Program-made: the position numbers and the translations under genes
Notes under the pieces: model-generated
The model's database searches: none
Told to the model about the DNA's origin: nothing
The model's input: the letters and a program-made list of their open reading frames with translations, nothing else
Origin: Pseudomonadota bacterium
Lineage (GTDB): Bacteria > Desulfobacterota > JAPLJL01
Reading direction: 5' to 3'
NCBI GenBank assembly: GCA_026388615.1
Contig: JAPLJL010000238.1
Coordinates: forward strand, 1-6,551
Length of the DNA: 6,551 bases
Shown here: piece by piece, positions 1 through 4,464 of the stretch
Layout: every line of letters starts with the position of its first letter
Position numbering within the stretch: position 1 is the stretch's first letter

Positions 1-1942
1 CTTCTTCCCCTCCGACAGTGGAGGTTACTTTTACTATCCCCGCCACCGGCCCCGCCGCCAGAATCTCCATCTGGGCCTGGCTCTGGCTTCCCCGGGCTAA
101 TTCGCTGAATTGCGCCTTGCCTTCCGATTCATTACCCAGCCGCCAGAGCCCGCCTTCATCGTAATAAAGAACCGGATCATTGGAGGGCCCGGTAACCAGA
201 TTATGGCCGCTGGCCTTTTCGATAAACTCGGTAATCGCTAACCCCTGGCCGGAATCAAGCCGGGCCCGGACCTGGTCATTTTCCAAAACCAGGTCATTGC
301 CTTCGGCCCGGACCAGCGGGGCGGCCGCACCCGCCGCGGAACAGGTTGTAACCTGATAAGAACCGTAACCCACCGGGGGTATCCCGGCAGCGACGAAAGC
401 GATGGTTTTCCCGTCCCCTTCCGGCCAGATCTGCCCTGGAACCTCCGTTCCTTCAGAGTCCTGGAGACAAAGCGAGGCCGGCGGAGTTTCTTTCAGCTCC
501 GCCACCACCAGATCCGTTCGTTTAAAGCTCTCCGGATTAAAAACCACAATGAAATTTCCACCAGCCCGGGAGGTATCAACCGCCAGGGAGAAGGATCCCA
601 GGATTTCATTAAGAACCGTTTCCGCGCTGGTCAAAGCGTTTTCCAGCATCGGGATCTGTTCCCCCTGGTAGACCGAGTCCGGGGCGGTTCCGGTAATGAA
701 GTCATGATGGTTGGCAAAAGCGACCGTTTGCCAGAGCGCTTTCAGCTTTTCCTCCGGGTAGGCGATCGCAGTTTTCTGCCCGATCAAGGCAAGTTTTTCG
801 ATGGCGGCCAGTCGATAAGTCAGTTTCCGATGCATTTCCTTCAAAGCCGGACGGGAAGCGTAAAACCCCATGAAATAAGGATTGGGATCGAGTTGAAAAT
901 GCTGGAGTTCATCCCGGTGAAAGCCCACCAGCCGGATGTAGTCCTCGAAGGTCGCCTGGACCGCGTAAACCCCGGTGCCGGGATAACGGTCCCGGTTCCA
1001 GGCCTCGACATAATCGGGCAAACCCGGCTTGGGCGGCTGGAAATCCGTACCCACCGGGACGAAAAGATAATGAGTCGGGCTGATCGGTTCGAGGGCGTCG
1101 ATGTATTTCTGCACCTGGGCATTGGTATCATCCGGGTCGGAGTAGATCGCCCCCATCCCGCCCGGGAGCGGGATCGTCCCCTGGGTATCGATCGAATCGC
1201 CCTGCCCGTAGGAATTCGGCATCCAGTGGACCAGGACTTCCGACCCGTCATCGGCATCCCAGATAAAATCGATCGCCTTGGAACTTCTCAATTTCTCCGC
1301 GGTCGAGCCCGGCAGAGGATCCTGAATACCCTGGAAACGCAGGTTGGTATCGTTCCCATCCACCCGGGCAAAGCTGACCGCCTCATAGCCGAGGGCAGCC
1401 AGGATGGCAGGCAGGGAGGGGCTATGGCCGAAGCTGTCCGGCTGCCAGGCGGCCACCGGCCTGATCCCGAACAAATCCCGGGTGTAATTGATTCCCTGGA
1501 GCCAGTCCCGGATCAGAGCCTCCCCGGTGGGGAGCAAGGTGTCCGGGCTGGACATCCCTCCCCCCACGATCCTCAGCCTTCCCGCCCGGACCAAATCCTC
1601 CGCCGAAGATAAAAGCTCCGGATGATCGTTAAGGAAAAATTTGAGCTCGTACATTTCCCCGAGGGAATAGAAATAGCGGGGATCGCCCTGGAGTAATCCG
1701 AAGGCGCTGGTAAAAATCTTTTCCAGCCAGAGATCGTAATACTGCTGGTGGGTCATCTGCCAGTCGAGATCGATGTGGACCGACTGGCTGAAAATCACCA
1801 CTTTTTCCGCCGCGTCCGGAATTTCCAGGAGCTTCCGCAACTCCGGCTCGCTTTTCGGAGCCAGGATTTGGGCCTTCCCTTTACCTCCCGAACATGCGCT
1901 GAGGGTCAGGAGAAATATCCCTAAGACTGAGCAGAAAACCAA
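1..1942 (-). CDS. GH38-family alpha-mannosidase-like lipoprotein, C-terminus beyond window
   Basis: Probable retaining glycoside hydrolase of family 38 (alpha-mannosidase type), zinc-dependent and lipid-anchored to the envelope. The minus frame is open for 647 codons from a TTG at 1942 and runs off the left edge; GH38 enzymes usually have 800-1000 residues, so the C-terminal beta domain is partly missing. Numbered from TTG: lipobox LSAC with Cys17; HIDLDW at 56-61, matching the first zinc motif (His56, Asp58); AWQPDSFGHS with Asp169 at the nucleophile position and His173; NHHDFITGT at 411-419, equivalent to the family's HHDAITGT with its zinc-binding His. The motifs have normal spacing for a GH38 catalytic half. 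The start is uncertain: TTG gives a signal peptide without basic residues, whereas the frame continues upstream through several Arg codons to a purine-rich tract at 1981-1990, with no ATG or GTG. Fold and family are well supported; linkage specificity is inferred. Confidence 0.88.
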   Translation of the reverse strand, partial: MVFCSVLGIFLLTLSACSGGKGKAQILAPKSEPELRKLLEIPDAAEKVVIFSQSVHIDLDWQMTHQQYYDLWLEKIFTSAFGLLQGDPRYFYSLGEMYELKFFLNDHPELLSSAEDLVRAGRLRIVGGGMSSPDTLLPTGEALIRDWLQGINYTRDLFGIRPVAAWQPDSFGHSPSLPAILAALGYEAVSFARVDGNDTNLRFQGIQDPLPGSTAEKLRSSKAIDFIWDADDGSEVLVHWMPNSYGQGDSIDTQGTIPLPGGMGAIYSDPDDTNAQVQKYIDALEPISPTHYLFVPVGTDFQPPKPGLPDYVEAWNRDRYPGTGVYAVQATFEDYIRLVGFHRDELQHFQLDPNPYFMGFYASRPALKEMHRKLTYRLAAIEKLALIGQKTAIAYPEEKLKALWQTVAFANHHDFITGTAPDSVYQGEQIPMLENALTSAETVLNEILGSFSLAVDTSRAGGNFIVVFNPESFKRTDLVVAELKETPPASLCLQDSEGTEVPGQIWPEGDGKTIAFVAAGIPPVGYGSYQVTTCSAAGAAAPLVRAEGNDLVLENDQVRARLDSGQGLAITEFIEKASGHNLVTGPSNDPVLYYDEGGLWRLGNESEGKAQFSELARGSQSQAQMEILAAGPVAGIVKVTSTVGGEE

Positions 1943-1980
1943 GCGAAATAATCTAATCCGGAAAATGCAGTTGATATTTT

Positions 1981-1990
1981 CCCTTTCCCT
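1981..1990 (-). promoter_or_regulatory. purine-rich ribosome-binding-like tract of the GH38 gene
   Basis: Read on the minus strand this is AGGGAAAGGG. It sits 5 nt before an in-frame ATC (1975-1973) and 14 nt before an in-frame ATT (1966-1964), but about 38 nt before the TTG at 1942. A start at ATC would give a textbook lipoprotein leader, with four Arg before the hydrophobic core and the lipobox Cys at residue 28. This argues that translation begins upstream of the TTG on a near-cognate codon, or that a base is wrong here. Confidence 0.4.
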
Positions 1991-2046
1991 GTAGTTGCCC
2001 GATTTATCGGGCTTTTTTGAAAACCGCCGATGAATCGGCCTACTAC
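1991..2046. repeat. head-to-head pair of GTAG-footed palindromes (REP/BIME-like)
   Basis: Two copies of a roughly 21-nt unit lie in inverted orientation. The plus-strand copy begins with GTAG at 1991-1994, followed by the hairpin GCCCGA/TCGGGC (1997-2012, loop TTTA). The minus-strand copy begins with GTAG at 2046-2043, followed by the hairpin GCCGA/TCGGC (2026-2039, loop TGAA on the plus strand). Aligned in the same direction, the two units agree at about 18 of 21 positions. A GTAG tetranucleotide at the 5' foot of a short hairpin, with copies arranged in inverted pairs, is the hallmark of REP sequences and their BIME composites, which RAYT (TnpA-REP) transposases recognise. No RAYT gene is in the window, so the assignment rests on architecture alone. 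Confidence 0.6.
1997..2018 (+). terminator. possible plus-strand intrinsic terminator within the palindrome pair
   Basis: The GC-rich hairpin at 1997-2012 is followed immediately by six T residues (2013-2018), the form of a rho-independent terminator for plus-strand transcription. All supported genes run on the minus strand, where the same hairpin has an A-run before it and no U-tract after it. It would therefore act only on antisense transcripts of the GH38 gene, or the T-run may simply be part of the repeat element. Confidence 0.35.
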
Positions 2047-2176
2047 AAAAAAATCCGATTCGGAAAGACGGAGGCCCATATCCAACCGAGGATTCCTGGC
2101 CAAGATCCCGGGATATCTTTGTCATTATTCTCTTTCCTGACTTGCTTTCTGGATACACTATTGCCTCGAGAAAAGA

Positions 2177-2206
2177 ATTTTACCCCATTATTTATGGTCT
2201 TGTCTT
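2177..2206 (-). promoter_or_regulatory. weak sigma70-like promoter candidate for the GH38 gene
   Basis: On the minus strand, AAGACA (2206-2201) is separated by 18 bases from TAAAAT (2182-2177). The -10 box matches 5 of 6 consensus bases and the -35 box 4 of 6. It would give a leader of roughly 200 nt that contains both palindromes. In AT-rich DNA such matches arise often by chance. Confidence 0.2.
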
Positions 2207-2288
2207 CCAGAATTTCCGAATTTCAGAAGTGGAGAGATAAAAACGGAAGAAAAAATATTGAATCGTCCGGAGAAAAGAGAATGCTCGG

Positions 2289-3143
2289 TCAGCTCAGCAT
2301 TTGCTTGAGAAAAGTGTATATTTTCTCAATCCGGGGATCGTGGTTGTTGACGGAAATAGTTTCGACTATTTCCAACATTGAGCAGCCGGCGAATTCAGGA
2401 TGATTATTGGAAACCGAGCCGATAATCTTCGACCATTCCGAAAGCCCCAGGAGAGCGCATTTGGAATCCAGGCTGAAACCGGAGAACTGGGGCGAGCTCT
2501 TCTTCACTTCTTCCTCGACCCCGGCCAGAACCTCGTTCAGAATCTTGAGGTTTCCCTCCCCGGGCGTTTTTTTCTTTTCCCCCACCCGGGGTTTCGTCCC
2601 GGAACCGGCTTCCGCTTTCACGGCCGGGGTGGGCGCCGGGGTGGTAGGAGCGGGCGCTGCGGGGCTCTCAGTTCTCGGTTCTAAAAAATCTTTCTGATTT
2701 AATTTCTCCAGCCTTTGTGCCAGCTCGCCCGGGCTGATTACCTGGCCCGGGGAAAAATCTTCCGGGAACTGCCGGGAAACCTGGGGAAGAATTTTTTCCG
2801 AAAATTCCGGATAATTTCCCACCAGCTTCGCGATCAGGCGGGTGTATTCAAGAATATTCGCGGCCCGGGTCAGGTCATTATCCACCTTCCCGGCTTCCCG
2901 AATTTTTAAATATCTCCAAAACTTGGGGGCTCGTTTCTCGAGAAAATCAACCAGCCACTGATAGTTATCCCCGATTATATACGGGTCTTCGATAACCCCC
3001 TGCAAGGTCTGATATTCCCGGGATTTCCTGGCCGCTTCCACTGCCGCTTCATAGTTGATATTCGCAGGGCCGGATACGGTCAAACCTGTCCCTAATCCAT
3101 TGATGGTAGCGGGTTTATCGGTCGATGCTTTCTTGTCTGCCAT
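2289..3143 (-). CDS. unknown-function protein with duplicated helical motif and Pro/Ala linker
   Basis: I do not recognise this 284-residue protein. It has no signal peptide or membrane segment, so it is probably cytoplasmic. Visible layout: a polar N-terminus (1-30); a mostly helical region rich in charged and aromatic residues (31-152); a Pro/Ala/Thr-rich then Lys-rich linker (about 155-198); and a second helical region (199-284). Residues 97-114 and 234-251 align without gaps as E-[YW]-[TS]-[RK]-[LI]-I-[AG]-x-[LV]-x-x-N-x-P-E-F, so the two regions probably share an ancestral domain. The ATG at 3143 is the natural start: it begins the hydrophilic N-terminus, and only a weak AGG (10 nt upstream) serves as ribosome-binding site. 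Gaps on both sides (254 bp upstream, about 310-345 bp downstream) suggest it is transcribed on its own. Codon use and base composition resemble those of the neighbours. It could be an adaptor or scaffold protein, but nothing proves a role. Confidence 0.75.
   Translation of the reverse strand: MADKKASTDKPATINGLGTGLTVSGPANINYEAAVEAARKSREYQTLQGVIEDPYIIGDNYQWLVDFLEKRAPKFWRYLKIREAGKVDNDLTRAANILEYTRLIAKLVGNYPEFSEKILPQVSRQFPEDFSPGQVISPGELAQRLEKLNQKDFLEPRTESPAAPAPTTPAPTPAVKAEAGSGTKPRVGEKKKTPGEGNLKILNEVLAGVEEEVKKSSPQFSGFSLDSKCALLGLSEWSKIIGSVSNNHPEFAGCSMLEIVETISVNNHDPRIEKIYTFLKQMLS
2305..2329. repeat. perfect 9-bp inverted repeat at the 3' end of the unknown gene
   Basis: TTGAGAAAA (2305-2313) and TTTTCTCAA (2321-2329) form a perfect 9-bp stem with a 7-nt loop. 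The structure lies inside the last 45 nt of the coding sequence, over the codons for IEKIYTFLKQ. It is AT-rich and has no U-tract after it in the gene's direction, so it is not a standard terminator. It may affect mRNA 3'-end stability or be a codon coincidence. Confidence 0.45.
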
Positions 3144-3186
3144 TGGTTGCTAACCTATTAAAAAACCTTAAATAATTTAGATTAGA

Positions 3187-3216
3187 TAAATAAATGGAGA
3201 TTAAATTCTACTGCAA
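3187..3216 (-). promoter_or_regulatory. promoter candidate (proximal) for the unknown-function gene
   Basis: On the minus strand, TTGCAG (3216-3211) is separated by 18 bases from TATTTA (3192-3187), in the AT-rich stretch just before the ATG at 3143. This would give a leader of about 35-40 nt. Both boxes match consensus only moderately. It competes with the candidate at 3254-3282. Confidence 0.3.
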
Positions 3217-3253
3217 AAACTCATCTTTTTCTCATTAAAAACCCCTCAATTTT

Positions 3254-3282
3254 ATGATCATGCTTCCCTGAATCTTTGTCAA
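3254..3282 (-). promoter_or_regulatory. promoter candidate (distal) for the unknown-function gene
   Basis: On the minus strand, a perfect -35 box TTGACA (3282-3277) is followed after 17 bases by GATCAT (3259-3254), a 4-of-6 match to the -10 consensus. The leader would be about 100 nt. An independent promoter fits the 254-bp gap that separates this gene from the upstream lipoprotein gene. Confidence 0.35.
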
Positions 3283-3355
3283 TCGGGTAGGCACACCGGT
3301 TGCCTTCGAGAAATCATGAATTGCAGAGAAAAAATCAAACAAATGAACTCGGGGG

Positions 3356-3397
3356 AAACGCTTTGCGCTATGCGCTTCCCGTTTTGCCATTTCATTT
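3356..3397. repeat. degenerate 7-bp repeats and hairpin abutting a stop codon
   Basis: Six 7-bp units lie directly against the lipoprotein stop codon. The first three share CGCT at the same place (3356-3362, 3363-3369, 3370-3376); the other three are more diverged. On the minus strand the best units read AGCGCAA and AGCGCAT, close to AGCGTAA at 4445-4439 in the larger tract. The same DNA can fold: GGGAAACGC (3353-3361) pairs with GCGCTTCCC (3372-3380), nine pairs with one G-T. No U-tract follows on the minus strand, so it is a doubtful terminator for the lipoprotein gene. Confidence 0.45.
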
Positions 3398-4318
3398 TTA
3401 CGGCGGACCCGGCATGGCCTCCAAAACTTCGAACTTAAGTTCAATCACGGCCTGGCCTCCCTTCGGTTCTTCCTTCGGCTTCTCCCCTACCTCGTCTCGG
3501 ATCACGAGATAAACCGGATATAAACCTGGCTCCTTGGGGGTCGTCCATTGCACTTGATCCAGGTTGTCATCCTCCAGCCGGCCCTTGAGTATCCACCATC
3601 GGTAAGAAACAGTGTCTCCCTCATCCGGATCGACCGCCTTGGCGGTGAGGGTTACCTTTTCACCGGGACTGACCTGGAAATTAAACATGGAAGCATCCTG
3701 AGTCGCCGGGGGCGCGGAAAACGTCTGGATCGTGGGGTTATGGTTAACCTCGGTCTTTTCGCTCATCTTGACCGATTTGGCCGCCAGATCGTATTTCCCG
3801 GTCATATCCTGCCCCTGGATCACCGCGGACAGGGTAGCGGCGGAATCGGCTGCCAGCAGGAATACACTGTAAGCGATGGATTTCCCCTCCGGTGGCTTTC
3901 GGTCCGGAAGCTGAATCGTCCAGGGATTTCCCTCCCCGATCATAATCTCGCACCCCGGGGTTTCAGGACACTGGGCCAGAAATTCAACCAGGTTAGAAAG
4001 GTTGAAATTATTGAGATCAACATTGAGATTAATCGCCGCGCTGGGATCCAGGTAGAAAAAAACCCAGTAATAAACCATCTGGTCATTCCCGGTCCCCCAG
4101 GTTTCCGGATTAACAACGGTGGCTTGAAAGGTTGCCTGGCTTCCAGGACTGGCCTCCGGGGGATCAGCCACGATGGAAATTATCTGCACCCTCCGAATTT
4201 TTCCGAGGGTGTCCCGGATATCCACCCCGCAGGCGGTCAGGACGAGAAGACCGCAGACCGCCGACAGCAGACCGCCGACGATAGCTTTCCTTAACGTAAA
4301 TAAGGAGTTAAACGACAT
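3398..4318 (-). CDS. envelope lipoprotein with two probable Ig/PKD-like regions
   Basis: This 306-residue protein has a clear lipoprotein signal peptide: Arg10-Lys11, a hydrophobic core at 12-28 and lipobox LTAC with Cys30. It is expected to be lipid-anchored in the envelope. Residues about 46-185 form a beta-rich region (DPPEASPGSQATFQATV, then YYWVFFYLDP) with an Asn-rich insert at 97-110 and two nearby Cys (117, 123) that could pair. Residues about 193-298 look like an Ig/PKD-type beta-sandwich: NHNPTIQTFSA, then VTLTAKAVDPDEGDTVSYRW and a closing strand GLYPVYLVIRDE. Such folds mostly bind proteins or glycans, or act as spacers. The start is well set by GAGGG seven to eight nt before the ATG. 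It lies 146 bp after the TonB receptor in the same direction and could be its partner, but it is not SusD-like. Unusually, part of its signal peptide is encoded by 7-bp repeats. No catalytic motif is seen. Confidence 0.85.
   Translation of the reverse strand: MSFNSLFTLRKAIVGGLLSAVCGLLVLTACGVDIRDTLGKIRRVQIISIVADPPEASPGSQATFQATVVNPETWGTGNDQMVYYWVFFYLDPSAAINLNVDLNNFNLSNLVEFLAQCPETPGCEIMIGEGNPWTIQLPDRKPPEGKSIAYSVFLLAADSAATLSAVIQGQDMTGKYDLAAKSVKMSEKTEVNHNPTIQTFSAPPATQDASMFNFQVSPGEKVTLTAKAVDPDEGDTVSYRWWILKGRLEDDNLDQVQWTTPKEPGLYPVYLVIRDEVGEKPKEEPKGGQAVIELKFEVLEAMPGPP
4241..4282. repeat. six 7-bp repeats inside signal-peptide codons
   Basis: The plus strand divides into six 7-mers: GACGAGA, AGACCGC, AGACCGC, CGACAGC, AGACCGC and CGACGAT. 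Three are identical. The array encodes the hydrophobic core of the lipoprotein signal peptide (about residues 13-26). Because 7 is not a multiple of 3, successive units are read in all three phases, and each phase happens to give small or hydrophobic residues (Leu, Ser, Ala, Val, Cys, Gly). Confidence 0.7.
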
Positions 4319-4324
4319 CGCTTT

Positions 4325-4329
4325 CCCTC
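4325..4329 (-). promoter_or_regulatory. ribosome-binding site of the lipoprotein gene
   Basis: Read on the minus strand this is GAGGG, placed 6 nt before the ATG at 4318. It is the clearest Shine-Dalgarno sequence in the window and fixes the start that gives the intact signal peptide. Confidence 0.7.
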
Positions 4330-4358
4330 TTATTATCTTCCCAGTTTTCTTTGGTTTT

Positions 4359-4449
4359 CACTCAACAATCGTCAATCGTAAATCGTCAATTATTATTATC
4401 CTTTCGTTTCTCGCTTCTCATTTTTCACTTTTCACGCCTTACGCTTAAC
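4359..4449. repeat. 91-bp degenerate heptamer tandem tract
   Basis: The gap between the TonB receptor and the lipoprotein gene is largely a tract with 7-bp periodicity, 13 units from 4359 to 4449. On the plus strand, neighbouring units include CAATCGT (4366, 4373), AAATCGT (4380), TTCTCGC (4408), TTCTCAT (4415) and TTTTCAC (4422, 4429). The sequence drifts along the array, so adjacent units differ by one to three bases while the two ends look unrelated. On the minus strand the units are purine-rich, and several contain TTGACG, close to a -35 box. No coding potential is evident. Confidence 0.7.
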
Positions 4450-4464
4450 CCCTTACGGGCCTGT

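Larger units (their letters stand above)
1943..2288. other. 346-bp gene-free stretch: leader of the GH38 gene with palindromes
   Basis: I find no convincing gene between the stop of the unknown-function gene (2289) and the GH38 start region. The stretch holds the paired palindromes at 1991-2046, a weak promoter candidate at 2177-2206 and, next to the upstream stop codon, a short imperfect hairpin (ATGCT at 2281-2285 against AGCAT at 2296-2300) that is followed on the minus strand by a pyrimidine run and could be a weak terminator. The segment 2100-2280 is AT-richer than the genes around it. Short reading frames crossing it on either strand start or end inside the palindromes and have no ribosome-binding signal that I trust. 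Confidence 0.6.

Noticed and set aside
704..1612. Plus-strand open frame of 302 codons
   Set aside because: It lies antisense to the GH38 gene, whose minus frame contains intact family motifs; the Arg/Gly/Pro-rich translation is typical of a GC-rich shadow frame.
1921..2103. Minus-strand open frame of 60 codons before the GH38 gene
   Set aside because: It reads through both palindromes and overlaps the GH38 signal peptide in another phase. A leader peptide is conceivable, but no ribosome-binding site or coding signature supports it.
2017..2403. Plus-strand open frame of 128 codons
   Set aside because: It begins inside the palindrome pair, has no ribosome-binding site and ends antisense to the unknown-function gene; its composition is unlike a conserved protein.
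3289..3305. Hairpin AGGCA/TGCCT considered as terminator or RNA element
   Set aside because: The stem is only 5 bp, no U-tract follows on either strand, and no tRNA-like or riboswitch pattern surrounds it.
3235..3444. Minus-strand open frame of 69 codons overlapping the lipoprotein 3' end
   Set aside because: It starts within the lipoprotein gene in another frame and runs through the heptamer units, which produce its Lys/Arg-rich stretch; I see no start signal.
3548..4294. Plus-strand open frame of 248 codons
   Set aside because: It is fully antisense to the lipoprotein gene, which has a ribosome-binding site, signal peptide and recognisable fold; the plus-strand product has none of these.
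4359..4449. Repeats considered as a CRISPR array
   Set aside because: The units are 7 bp, contiguous and drifting, with no spacers, and no cas gene is visible.
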